NCBI GenBank assembly: GCA_009827225.1
Contig: WUAI01000005.1
Coordinates: 1 to 64,000, forward strand
Reading direction: 5' to 3'
DNA length: 64,000 nucleotides
DNA from: Flavobacteriaceae bacterium
GTDB taxonomy: Bacteria > Bacteroidota > Bacteroidia > Flavobacteriales > Flavobacteriaceae
Of this stretch, positions 1 through 7,730 are shown piece by piece. How positions within the stretch are numbered: position 1 is the first letter of the stretch; each line of letters begins with the position of its first letter. The notes beneath the pieces are model-generated. The model had not been told where the DNA came from. It did not search any database and saw nothing but the letters and a program-made list of their open reading frames with translations. The translations under genes were made by a program, and so were the position numbers.

Positions 1-24
1 TTTTGCAGATCATTTTTGACTTGT

Positions 25-157
25 GGGTAACGGTCTCGTATAACGCATCGTTGCGTTATGCTTTCACTAAGTTATATAATTTTTCCTGGGGAGTTGAGCC
101 CGGCAAGGATTTTCAGAATGGAAAATCCGAAGCAGTGGGCGTTATGCGTTGTTGGCT
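25..157 (-). repeat. attC-like recombination site A (end of second cassette)
   Basis: Read on the minus strand, the site opens with the box AGCCAAC (157-151) followed by AACGCAT, and closes with ATGCGTT (54-48), then ACC and GTTACCC (31-25). AACGCAT and ATGCGTT are complementary, as the L''/L' boxes of an attC hairpin should be. Two perfect 8-bp inverted repeats lie inside: 40-47 with 52-59, and 107-114 with 121-128. Site B has the same plan and nearly the same length (133 versus 138 bp). Both share the 12-mer ATGCGTTGTTGG (144-155 and 849-860) and the pattern AACGGTnnnGTATA (29-42 and 729-742). The AGCCAA at this end complements the TTGGCT that starts the same cassette at 730, as expected of a circularisable cassette. 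The assignment is by structure, not by database match. Confidence 0.7.
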
Positions 158-708
158 ACAGTTGAATTTAAACCAACATGTTTTTTAAGGTAGTCTGAAA
201 ACCATTGTAAATCATTCAATACATATTTTTCGTTTTCATCATCAAACCCAAGTATTTGATGTTTTCTTTTGTCCGAATCAACCAGGTAAAGATTTCCTTC
301 AAAAGTTTCTTCATTAATTTCTTCGGCGAAATATTCAAAGTCCATTATGTTTTCGGAATCAAAAACAAATTCTCCAAATTCATTTTTTACCCTGATTATT
401 CTGTAATCAAGAGTTTTTAGATTGGAGTTTGATTGTTTTTTAATTCTAATTCTAGATAAATTGAATAATCCTGTACCGACTAAGATTATAATTCCAACTA
501 TTATTTTTCCACGATTTGCTCCTATAAATTCAATATTATTTAGAATTAACAACAATGATATCCCAATTCCCGCTATTATTGGAAGAGCAACAAGTCCTAT
601 TAAAGTTGGGACATCATTTTTGGCTTTTCCGATAGTAATTTTTCCGTTCTCATTGGAATAAGAAATTTTATGTCTTTTTAATTTTGATTCTAATATTGAA
701 GTACTCAT
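142..708 (-). CDS. Cassette-borne hypothetical membrane protein (188 aa)
   Basis: I do not recognise the family. The protein has a short charged N-terminus, two hydrophobic segments (about residues 32-54 and 62-80) separated by a short loop, and an acidic C-terminal half of about 100 residues, presumably cytoplasmic. The frame is open upstream to 762, but that GTG lies inside attC-like site B; the ATG at 708, 22 bases after the inferred cassette boundary, is the better start. The stop codon falls within the opening box of site A, so the coding sequence ends in the recombination site, a compact arrangement typical of gene cassettes. The gene is AT-rich compared with the housekeeping genes further right. 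Confidence 0.7.
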   Translation of the reverse strand: MSTSILESKLKRHKISYSNENGKITIGKAKNDVPTLIGLVALPIIAGIGISLLLILNNIEFIGANRGKIIVGIIILVGTGLFNLSRIRIKKQSNSNLKTLDYRIIRVKNEFGEFVFDSENIMDFEYFAEEINEETFEGNLYLVDSDKRKHQILGFDDENEKYVLNDLQWFSDYLKKHVGLNSTVANNA

Positions 709-724
709 CTGGGGTATTAATTGT

Positions 725-862
725 AGCCAACGGTATTGTATATGATTTGTGGCGTTAGTCACAAATCAGAATTTAATAAAGTAGGGGAGTTGTTATAAAT
801 GTAGGAAAAACAATTCTTTTAACCATCAATGGCGGAGCCATAAATTATATGCGTTGTTGGGT
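725..862 (-). repeat. attC-like recombination site B (end of first cassette)
   Basis: On the minus strand the site starts with ACCCAAC (862-856), a perfect match to the attC box RYYYAAC, and ends with GTTGGCT (731-725). A perfect 9-bp inverted repeat (743-751 with 760-768) sits near the R' end and a 5-bp one (829-833 with 837-841) near the R'' end, the same plan as site A. The expected partner of ACCCAA at the start of this cassette is TTGGGT; the sequence found at 1097-1092 is TTGGGA, one base different. The L''/L' pairing is less clear here than in site A. Confidence 0.7.
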
Positions 863-1057
863 TGCGTTCTTGCGCTTTTCTAGTTCTATAATAGCTTCCT
901 CTCTTGATTCAGTCCAAGATCGTCTTGCTTTATTAAATTTTACCCATTTTTCCATTCGATCGCAAGCATTAATCCAAGACTTGAGTTCTTCAAATGACAT
1001 GTCAGCAACCTTTTTGCCTCTTAATTTTTCTTGCTTTTTTGATAGTGGGTTACTCAT
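845..1057 (-). CDS. Cassette-borne small hypothetical protein (70 aa)
   Basis: A short, highly charged, probably soluble and helical protein of unknown function. It starts with MSNPLSKKQEKLRGKK and is rich in Lys, Arg and Glu throughout. There is no signal peptide or membrane segment. The last codons (NATQQRI) are read from the R'' box of attC-like site B, as the last codons of the neighbouring cassette gene are read from site A. An open frame of equal length lies on the opposite strand, but the minus frame is preferred because it fits the cassette orientation and gives a sensible start just after the attI-like core. Confidence 0.55.
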   Translation of the reverse strand: MSNPLSKKQEKLRGKKVADMSFEELKSWINACDRMEKWVKFNKARRSWTESREEAIIELEKRKNATQQRI

Positions 1058-1091
1058 GTGAATATAGATTGCCTACAATTTAATTAATGCA

Positions 1092-1174
1092 TCCCAACTT
1101 GTTATATAATCTATTTTATTGTCGATATACAGTAACTCACTCAGGTTAAAAAAGGTTTTGAATGGTCGATATAC
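1092..1174 (-). other. attI-like site between recombinase and first cassette
   Basis: The minus strand reads ATAACAA then GTTGGGA at 1098-1092, one base off the core GTTRRRY, exactly where the first cassette would be inserted. A 10-bp direct repeat GTCGATATAC lies at 1121-1130 and 1165-1174, 44 bp apart, the second copy inside the 3' end of the recombinase gene. Direct repeats of this kind beside the core are known accessory integrase-binding sites in class 1 attI. That these are binding sites is inference. Confidence 0.45.
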
Positions 1175-1806
1175 GGAACCTGTTTCTCCACTATGCCGTC
1201 TAAAGGACTCCGAATGGCCTGTAAATCTTTCCGGGTTACGTGAGTATAGATCATGGTCGTTTCAGGGCGACTGTGCCCAAGTAACACCTGGATATACCTC
1301 AAATCCGTTCCCGATTCCAACAAATGAGTTGCAAAACTATGCCGCAACGTATGTGGTGTCACATTTTTGTCGATACCTGCCAATTTACAACTTTGTTTCA
1401 GAAACGTTCGAATACTGCCGGCACTATATTTACCGCCTTTTGGATTCTCGATCAAATATTTCTTGGGTTTATAAGTTTGATAGTAATTCTTCAGTAAGGG
1501 GAAAGCACTTTCTGAAATAGTGGTATAGCGGTCTTTGCGGCCTTTCGCCTGTTTTATGAAAAGTTGTTTCCTATTGAAATCGAAACAGCTTAATTCTAAA
1601 TCGATCAACTCTCCTATGCGCAGTCCGGAACCATATAACATGGCGATAATAGTTCGGTGCTTGAGGTTCTTTGTGACTTGTAAAATTTTAAGCACTTCCT
1701 CTTTGCTCAATACCACAGGTAATTTTTTATCTCGCTTGGGCATAAAGATAGATTCGGCTTCGATATTACAATCGGGGGTAAAACACTGAAAAAAGTCGAA
1801 GAGCAC
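1141..1806 (-). pseudogene. Tyrosine recombinase (integron-integrase-like), C-terminal catalytic part
   Basis: This frame holds the complete catalytic domain of a tyrosine recombinase: Arg in GLRIGEL, the basic KGRKDR strand, HTLRHSF (His-x-x-Arg), GHS, and the nucleophile Tyr in TTMIYTHV. The tail IRSPLD resembles the C-terminus of integron integrases. The insertion of roughly 35 residues that IntI proteins carry before HTLRHSF is absent. The N-terminal half lies in another frame (1766-2290). A +1 shift at the UUG-UAA stop joins the two as ...FYPRL-NIEAES..., which reads like an ordinary uninterrupted family member of about 380 aa. On its own the reading frame could start at GTG 1806 or ATG 1743. 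It may be a broken gene, a sequencing indel near a run of five C, or recoding. Confidence 0.75.
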
Positions 1807-2290
1807 TTACCAATTGTCGATGGGTGCTGGTCGAATAGGACATATTACCCACGGTCCACTCAATGAACAACCGCACGTCGTTTGAATCCAAAGCATTTAG
1901 TTCTTTGGTCTTCGTGAATCTTAAAAAATCGCGAACGAATCCGCCATAGACTTTTTGGGTGCTTGTGCTGTATCTTTTTCCGGCCAGAAAATCCAAGTAC
2001 TTTTGGTGGGCTATTATTTTTTTAGGTCCAAGGGCAGGAAGGTGTTTTTGTTCCTCGGTCTTAGGGACAATCGTATTTTTGATATAATACGTATAGCCGC
2101 CGGCTGTGAGATATTGCTTGAATTTTTCAACAGATTTTAGTTGATTCATTATGAAATAGCAACCAAGTTTCTTTGAATATGCAACGCCGGGAAAACGTTT
2201 GATGTATTCTTTGAGTGCATTATCATACTTAAATCGAAATGCAAAGCAAGCCTCGCCATTGTGATGGCCGGGTTCCAGAGTAACTATCAC
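1766..2290 (-). pseudogene. Tyrosine recombinase, N-terminal part (same gene, shifted frame)
   Basis: The first ~80 residues form a preamble also seen on many Bacteroidota integrases (residues of the type HHNGEACFAFRFKY followed by KKLGCYFI). It is followed by a SAM-like core-binding domain (about 95-170; STSTQKVYGGFVRDFLRF, then STSTHRQLVSALRLF). The frame ends in TAA at 1768-1766, exactly where the linker to the catalytic domain is expected. The catalytic half continues one base further on (1141-1806). The recombinase, attI-like core and cassettes all lie on the minus strand, so integrase and cassettes run in the same direction, unlike the divergent layout of class 1 integrons. Confidence 0.75.
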
Positions 2291-2370
2291 AGGAATAAAT
2301 ATTAGGGGGAGGTAAGGAAAGTTACAAAATTTATGGCAATCAGGAATTTTTTAAAGGTCAATTCCATACA

Positions 2371-2399
2371 AAAAGCCAGTCGAAAATCAACTGGCTTTT
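2371..2399 (-). terminator. Intrinsic terminator after the SDR gene
   Basis: A perfect 10-bp stem (2371-2380 with 2390-2399, AAAAGCCAGT/ACTGGCTTTT) with a 9-base loop; the minus strand continues with a T run. It lies 20 bases past the SDR stop codon and separates that gene from the recombinase island. Confidence 0.85.
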
Positions 2400-2418
2400 G
2401 CAATTTATGTGATAGGAA

Positions 2419-3294
2419 TTAATTCACTTTCAGTTTCAACATATCCCCCATTCCGAAGGCACCAAAGATACCCTCATGGATGGCATCAAGTTGCTGATTG
2501 TAAGGATGGATATGTACACCCATTCCCATATTGTCCACCACTGTTCTCACAGGGCGCTCTCCCGCCGGTGTGTTCACCAATCCCGCAATTGCATCAGCAA
2601 CGTTTTGCGGATCCTGTGATGGGTTCTGGGCCAGGGCTCCCTCGAAATTATCGAAGGCCTGCTTGGGTGCGTGTACCATATCTCCGTACTCTGCATCCCG
2701 TGACTTGTCCGACGGGAAGATGAGGTTATTGAAGAAAGAAGTGGGATATCCGCCCGGTTCCACCAGGCAGGAATCTACACCAAAACCGGAAAGTTCCATT
2801 CGGTAGTTTTCGGCCATGGCTTCCAGCGCCCACTTGGAGGCATTATAAGGTCCGTAGAAGGGGAGGGCCATTCTTCCCAGTAAACTGGACACATAAATGA
2901 TCAATCCGCTTCCCTGGTTTCTCATATGCGGCAATACGGCACGGTTCACACGTTGTACTCCAAATACATTGATATCAAACAGACGTTTGAAATCATCAAT
3001 GGTGAAATTCTCCTGGATGCCCAATACGCCTACTCCGGCATTATTTACCACTACATCCAGGCCACCCATAAGGTCTATAGCCTTGTTGACGGCATTCGAT
3101 ACGCTCTCTTCCGAAGTAACGTCCATTTCCACAATATGTGCGCCTAATCCTGACAGCTCATCAGAGATTTCTTTGTTCTTGGTGTCGGTATTTCTCATGG
3201 TAGCCACTACCGTATGTCCCTGACTCAATAAGGTTTTAACACTCAATGCGCCAAAACCACCACTCGATCCTGTAATTATTACTTTACTTGACAT
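2419..3294 (-). CDS. Short-chain dehydrogenase/reductase (SDR)
   Basis: A classical SDR, an NAD(P)-dependent cytoplasmic oxidoreductase of unknown substrate. The Rossmann glycine motif TGSSGGFG is at residues 8-15, NNAG at 84-87, the catalytic serines near 136-137 and the Y-x-x-x-K pair at Tyr150/Lys154 (YNASK). At 291 aa it is slightly longer than the ~250-aa minimal family. The C-terminal extension holds the substrate loop, and residues 180-230 are rich in Pro, Asp and Phe. It is a single gene with its own terminator downstream. The start is the ATG at 3294, a few residues before the first beta strand, as is usual for the family. Confidence 0.9.
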   Translation of the reverse strand: MSSKVIITGSSGGFGALSVKTLLSQGHTVVATMRNTDTKNKEISDELSGLGAHIVEMDVTSEESVSNAVNKAIDLMGGLDVVVNNAGVGVLGIQENFTIDDFKRLFDINVFGVQRVNRAVLPHMRNQGSGLIIYVSSLLGRMALPFYGPYNASKWALEAMAENYRMELSGFGVDSCLVEPGGYPTSFFNNLIFPSDKSRDAEYGDMVHAPKQAFDNFEGALAQNPSQDPQNVADAIAGLVNTPAGERPVRTVVDNMGMGVHIHPYNQQLDAIHEGIFGAFGMGDMLKLKVN

Positions 3295-3464
3295 TTTTCG
3301 ATTTTTAGATTTACAATTGATTAATTTTTTTTTGAAGATACTAAATGATTGTATCGAGAAATCAACTTTAACTTTTTGTTATTGTTTTCGTCAACTTAGA
3401 AAGTTCTCCTTCTTAAAAATCGAAATGTTTTCTTCCTGTAAAGGCTTTGTTTAATCATGTAGTG

Positions 3465-3860
3465 TTATAGTTCCTCCACAAGCTGAATGTAGTTTCCGCA
3501 GGTGTCATTGAGGACAGCAACTTTAACCGTTCCCATTTCCGTAGGCTTCATACTAAATTCCACTCCTAACTTCGTTAATCGATCGTATTCGGTATCTACA
3601 CTGTCCACATCAAACTGCGTCCATGGCATGCCGGCGTCCATCAGTGCGTCCTGGAATACTTTACATGGTTCAAAGTGTAGCGGGCCGGGTTCGAGTAATA
3701 ATTCCGGTCCGTCCTGCCAATCCTTCGAAACTAAAGTCAACCAACGATTACCGCCTCCTAAAGGCAGGTCCTTCTTTACTAAAAACCCCAATTTCTGGGT
3801 ATAAAATTGTAGTGCTTTTTCCTGGTCCAAAACTGGAATGCTAATAAGTGTGACTTTCAT
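3465..3860 (-). CDS. VOC family (glyoxalase/dioxygenase-like) protein
   Basis: At 131 aa this is one vicinal-oxygen-chelate module made of two beta-alpha-beta-beta-beta halves. The first half starts MKVTLISIPVLDQEKALQFYTQ, the usual opening in which the helix after VxDxxKAxxFY begins the fold. The second half carries DVDSVDTEYDRLTKLGVEF and ends NDTCGNYIQLVE, where the final Asp/Gly-Asn and Gln strand is typical. Members bind metals or small molecules (lactoylglutathione lyase, bleomycin resistance, dioxygenases); which applies cannot be read from the sequence. An AraC-type regulator lies immediately upstream on the same strand, 44 bases away, and may control it. Confidence 0.85.
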   Translation of the reverse strand: MKVTLISIPVLDQEKALQFYTQKLGFLVKKDLPLGGGNRWLTLVSKDWQDGPELLLEPGPLHFEPCKVFQDALMDAGMPWTQFDVDSVDTEYDRLTKLGVEFSMKPTEMGTVKVAVLNDTCGNYIQLVEEL

Positions 3861-3904
3861 AATCGATGTATTTATGGTGAGATCAAAATTCAGAAGTATG
3901 CCTC

Positions 3905-4294
3905 TTATTTACTTCTTGAAAGTTGCGCTTTTTGATATTGGGATGGAGTTTTACCTGTTTTTGTTTTAAACAATGAACTGAAGGAGCCTAAGCTTTCAAA
4001 GCCCACCGCAAAACAGGTTTCGGTGACCGTCATACCCTCTCGAAGCCTCGCTTTGGCTTTTTCAATGCGTGTGTCTATCAAATATTGTCGGGGTGTTTGT
4101 CCGTAGTATTTTTTGAATAATCGAATCAAATGATACTTGGACACATACTGAATGTGCGACAAAAAATCCAGGTTCAGGTCGGCTTCGTAATTTTTATTGA
4201 TAAAATTTCGAATACCAATAACCGTCTTGATTTGACCCTCGTTGGAATAAACCAGACCGCGAACCCTTTCCAATTCCTTTTCGTAATACGTCAT
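3905..4294 (-). CDS. AraC family transcriptional regulator (DNA-binding domain only)
   Basis: A 129-aa protein consisting almost wholly of the AraC double helix-turn-helix: residues ~25-70 (INKNYEADLNLDFLSH, then SKYHLIRLFKKYYGQTPRQYL) and ~75-122 (ARLREGMTVTETCFAVGF, then GSFSSLFKTKTGKTPSQY). There is no ligand-binding or dimerisation domain, so it is much shorter than the ~290 aa of AraC. Single-domain members of this kind exist (MarA/SoxS type) and act as monomers. It precedes the VOC gene on the same strand and is its likely partner. Confidence 0.88.
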   Translation of the reverse strand: MTYYEKELERVRGLVYSNEGQIKTVIGIRNFINKNYEADLNLDFLSHIQYVSKYHLIRLFKKYYGQTPRQYLIDTRIEKAKARLREGMTVTETCFAVGFESLGSFSSLFKTKTGKTPSQYQKAQLSRSK

Positions 4295-4405
4295 GTAATT
4301 CTAAACTCTTCATACTAAGTTAGGCAATTTATTCCAGCCTAACGTGCAATTGAAAACATTCCAATGAATTCCAATTCAGGGGAGTATGATGACTCAAATG
4401 CTAGT

Positions 4406-4849
4406 TTATTTTCTTCTGAATAGATATCCGATGCCATATAGCATTATGGTCGAAACTGCACCTATTCCAATTCCATAGCTCAGTCGCCAAAACCATCGCA
4501 TAGCGGCTTGTCCGCCCTGGAATGTTTCCTTTTCTGAAAAAGAAAACGAAATATTTCCTGCCAGTAAAAAAGAAATCGGAACCCATAGTATTGCCAGTAC
4601 GATTATAATTTTCAGGAGTATGGAAAGCATTGAGGTCCAGGTATCCGAAGGTGTTCTAAGGTCTTTAATACCCCAGTATATGGTTAGAGGCAAAGCGGTC
4701 ATTCCCGCCCACGTAATAAAAGTTCCCAGCGGGACCGAATCATTCTTGTCCAGGGCAATAGTTAGAACAGACGAGCCCGTAACCAAAAGCACAAGAGTAA
4801 TCACCGTGACCGATAAAGAACTATAAAACCAAATGTGTCTTTTATTCAT
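4406..4849 (-). CDS. Hypothetical integral membrane protein (147 aa)
   Basis: Family not recognised. Four strongly hydrophobic segments (about residues 9-31, 43-60, 73-97, 122-144) connected by short loops, ending in a basic tail (YLFRRK), predict a small four-helix inner-membrane protein. The loop after helix 3 carries SEKETFQGGQAAMRWFWR. It stands alone, with no operon partner within 150 bases. Confidence 0.7.
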   Translation of the reverse strand: MNKRHIWFYSSLSVTVITLVLLVTGSSVLTIALDKNDSVPLGTFITWAGMTALPLTIYWGIKDLRTPSDTWTSMLSILLKIIIVLAILWVPISFLLAGNISFSFSEKETFQGGQAAMRWFWRLSYGIGIGAVSTIMLYGIGYLFRRK

Positions 4850-5011
4850 TAAGACGATGAATAGAGTTTATTGAATATGCAAGATAAAGAGTGTTTGTTG
4901 AAATAGTAAAATCATTTCATTGCGGCGTTACTCCTTCCGAAGGATCCATCGAAGGGTATGAATGATTTTCGATACATGTGTTATGGAAGAATAAAGAGCA
5001 TATTTCAGAAT

Positions 5012-5239
5012 TTACGAAATGGTCAAAACGTTGCTCCATTTCAGCAGTAACATCACCACTACAGTAAACCCGGTACTATACAATATGGCCGCCTGCCAAT
5101 AAGACAACTGCGAAGGCCATTGTTTCCAGGTTTTCATGCCATATTCTTTTTTGACATAACGATGGGTGACGAGGTAAAAAAGAAAAATGAACAATAAGAA
5201 GATGCCTAAGGCAATGATTATGATCCAGATATTACTCAT
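5012..5239 (-). CDS. Small two-helix membrane protein (75 aa)
   Basis: Unrecognised. Residues 3-25 and 49-68 are hydrophobic helices flanking a basic loop (HRYVKKEYGMKTWKQWPSQ), so both ends are probably on the same side of the inner membrane. The start is the ATG at 5239. It is an orphan gene followed by a non-coding stretch and the divergent plug-domain gene. Confidence 0.6.
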   Translation of the reverse strand: MSNIWIIIIALGIFLLFIFLFYLVTHRYVKKEYGMKTWKQWPSQLSYWQAAILYSTGFTVVVMLLLKWSNVLTIS

Positions 5240-5484
5240 GTATCAATGGTTTAAGGTTTTTGCAAGAACCAAGTTCTTTTGAAACGTATTGTTTCGCGCT
5301 TGTTTCACTAAAGTACACAAAAAATTTTCCGGAAGTTCATCTTAACAAAATTTTCGCACCCTTTAACATGGATTCACATAAAATATGAGTTGCCTCAGTC
5401 AAAAGGAGTGTTCCCTCAATGGCGGTTTCAGAAATGCTTCCGACTTTCTAATTTCAGGAATAGAAAACACTAAATCAATTCCAA

Positions 5485-6042
5485 ATGAAAGCATTTTTTA
5501 CTTTATTCTTCGTATTCAGCAGTCTTCCCGGATTTTCACAAATAATCGCGGGAAAACCTTTAATGCAAACTTCGGCAGAGGCAGAAGCTACCCAAACCAT
5601 CGATCTAATAGCAGGTGGTTATTCGGAAAAACGCAAGCAGGGCTATGCGGTGTCTACCTTGGAAGCAAAGGACATCAACACTGCCATCTATAGCGATGCT
5701 ACTTTAGCAATGATCGGCAAGGTTCCGGGGGTGTATGTCGCCTCAAGATCGGGTTTATCAGGATCTTCCACTGTATTCAGAATACGGGGAATCAAAACCT
5801 ATAACGGACGCAATTATCCTTTGTACATAGTGGACGGTGCTCCCTATAATACCAATTTAAGTCTTCCCGGAAGAATCTATGAAGGTAATTTTGGATCCAA
5901 CCGTTCGTTCGATCTGGATCCCAATAATATTGCGAGCGTAAAAGTATTGAAGGGATTTGCCGCAACCAATATTTATGGTTCCGCGGGAAGAAACGGGGTG
6001 GTACTCATCACTACCAAAACTTCGTATTTGGCGAATCGGTAA
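5485..6042 (+). CDS. Stand-alone TonB-dependent receptor plug-domain protein
   Basis: A signal peptide (MKAFFTLFFVFSSLPGFSQ) is followed by one SusC-type plug domain (about residues 50-178), with VSTLEAKDINTAIYSDATLA, then GVYVASRSG, FRIRGI, YPLYIVDGAPY and the closing IASVKVLKG...NIYGSAGRNGVVLITTK. In SusC/RagA receptors this sits in front of a 700-residue barrel; here the frame stops seven residues after the plug (YLANR). The following 160 bases contain no barrel remnant. It is either a deliberate plug-only periplasmic protein or the relic of a deleted receptor. The intact signal peptide and complete plug favour the first. Confidence 0.8.
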   Translation: MKAFFTLFFVFSSLPGFSQIIAGKPLMQTSAEAEATQTIDLIAGGYSEKRKQGYAVSTLEAKDINTAIYSDATLAMIGKVPGVYVASRSGLSGSSTVFRIRGIKTYNGRNYPLYIVDGAPYNTNLSLPGRIYEGNFGSNRSFDLDPNNIASVKVLKGFAATNIYGSAGRNGVVLITTKTSYLANR

Positions 6043-6203
6043 CTTGGGGGATCCTGAGTTTGGTTGGAGAGCGGTTAAACCTACATGGTTCAATCGCTTT
6101 TTTTGTATAACGGTCCTCGCTGGTTATAAAAGATAAATGAGTCCCATCAAGTTGGCGGCACCCGGCACCAATTCAAATATAATTCCTTGAATAATTTGTT
6201 GGG

Positions 6204-7724
6204 TTAGTTTTTTAAGAGTCTATAGGTTCGTCCATTATAATGGATGAAGTATATTCCAGCACTTAACTCCTTTACATTTATTGCTGAAGTACCATTTGCA
6301 ATCCTTCGGAATCCAATCGATTTACCATCGGCGGACAGGATGTTGATTTCACATCCTTCAGGTCGATTACAACTGGGGATGTTGATTACAGAATTGGTCG
6401 GATTAGGGTAAATAGAAGGATCTATCATTGCATCATCACCGTTTCCTAATATGGTCAAACACTCATCGATATTTCCTTCAGTTTCAATCGCTTCAAATAC
6501 TTCCTGTTCAATCGTATAAAACGCAGAATTGCCGTTGGTTTGATAGCCAATTCCAACACCATTGGTGAGATATACAATCCCAACTTTTCTATCGAAATCG
6601 AAGAACGCATCACTCACCAGGCCATAAGCTTCTCCGGCATGACCATACATGTTGCTACTGCCGGGAAGCACAATATCGCTGCCGGGCGTAGAGGTGATCC
6701 GGTGGATACCTAAGCCCCAGCTAAGAAAGAGTCCACCTAAATTGTTGCCGTTGCTTCCGTCATAGGTCCATTCGTTAGCAAGCATGGCGTCACAGCTTTC
6801 CGGAGTAAGTAGTGTAGCTCCATCAAAACTTCCCTGATTCATCAGGACAAGAAAGATCTTTGCCAGATCTTTTGCTGAACAGCGATATCCACCCTGGGGG
6901 CCAAATCGACCGCCATTGGTTCCGGGAATATAATCTGCGATGTTGGTATGTATTGGTTGGATACCCATATAATCGTCAACCTGGGCGGTCCAAATACCTC
7001 CGGGTTTTCGATAGATTACCGCAACCTCGTTAATATCGTTAAGGTCGTTTACGTTAAATGATGCATCTATTTGTAGGGGGTCGCTAATGTTTTCCTTGCA
7101 GTACACATCAAAACGTACCTGTGATACTTTTTCGATGAGGGTCCCTAGGATCACATAATTAATATTGGAATAATTAAAGTAAGTGCCGGGTTCGATGTTA
7201 TTGAATTGAGTCGAGCTATAAAATGCTCCTCCCGGAGTAAGAATCTCACTTAAATTGGGAATTGGGTTGTTATTTATGGTTGCTGAAAGAAAAGCATTGT
7301 AGGTAGGGCCATCGATGATGCTCGAAGTGTGCGAAAGGAGCATCCTCACGGTTATGGGTGATGAAGGGAAATTTGGATTCTCAACGTCATACCCAAGAAT
7401 AGTACTAATATCATCGTCCAGATCCAACAGTCCTTGTTCTTCCAATTGCATCACGCCAATCGCGGTAATGGTTTTAGAAATACTGGCGATTCGATATTTG
7501 GAATCTTCGGTCATATCGATGTCCCTGTAGAAATCGGATTTACCGATCGCCAGACTCTCAAGGATACCATTTTCGCAAAAAACCACTAGGGAACCGCCCA
7601 TCATGTCATTGTTGGCACCTATGTTCTCAAATTCGGTAACCAGATTCTGAGCTTTGGTGACTAGACAACTGGCCAATAGCATGAGAATTAAAAGAAGTCG
7701 CTGCGGATTATACTTTAATTGCAT
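6204..7724 (-). CDS. Secreted serine hydrolase (beta-lactamase/PBP4* family) with type IX sorting tail
   Basis: A signal peptide (residues 1-25) is followed by a class C beta-lactamase/esterase-like domain (about 35-410). The nucleophile motif S-x-x-K is SISK at 81-84, the Tyr-x-Asn motif is YSN in NYSNINY near residue 185, and HAGEAYG near 355 takes the place of the KTG box. The last ~80 residues form a type IX secretion C-terminal domain: SIYPNPTNSVINI, then SAGIYFIHYNGRTYRLLKN. The enzyme is therefore expected outside the cell or on the surface, acting as a peptidase or esterase rather than a true antibiotic-degrading enzyme. It lies 6 bases after the membrane-protein gene 7731-8168 and is probably cotranscribed with it. 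Confidence 0.87.
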   Translation of the reverse strand: MQLKYNPQRLLLILMLLASCLVTKAQNLVTEFENIGANNDMMGGSLVVFCENGILESLAIGKSDFYRDIDMTEDSKYRIASISKTITAIGVMQLEEQGLLDLDDDISTILGYDVENPNFPSSPITVRMLLSHTSSIIDGPTYNAFLSATINNNPIPNLSEILTPGGAFYSSTQFNNIEPGTYFNYSNINYVILGTLIEKVSQVRFDVYCKENISDPLQIDASFNVNDLNDINEVAVIYRKPGGIWTAQVDDYMGIQPIHTNIADYIPGTNGGRFGPQGGYRCSAKDLAKIFLVLMNQGSFDGATLLTPESCDAMLANEWTYDGSNGNNLGGLFLSWGLGIHRITSTPGSDIVLPGSSNMYGHAGEAYGLVSDAFFDFDRKVGIVYLTNGVGIGYQTNGNSAFYTIEQEVFEAIETEGNIDECLTILGNGDDAMIDPSIYPNPTNSVINIPSCNRPEGCEINILSADGKSIGFRRIANGTSAINVKELSAGIYFIHYNGRTYRLLKN

Positions 7725-7730
7725 TTCGAA

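Noticed and set aside
849-1061. Plus-strand open frame of 70 codons opposite the first cassette gene
   Set aside because: It has the same length as the minus frame, but the cassette orientation and the read-through into the attC-like site both support the minus frame; the plus frame is Ser/Phe-rich in the manner of an antisense shadow.
1141-2290. The recombinase as part of a transposon or prophage
   Set aside because: No terminal inverted repeats, no transposase partner and no phage genes nearby; the attC-like sites give a better explanation.
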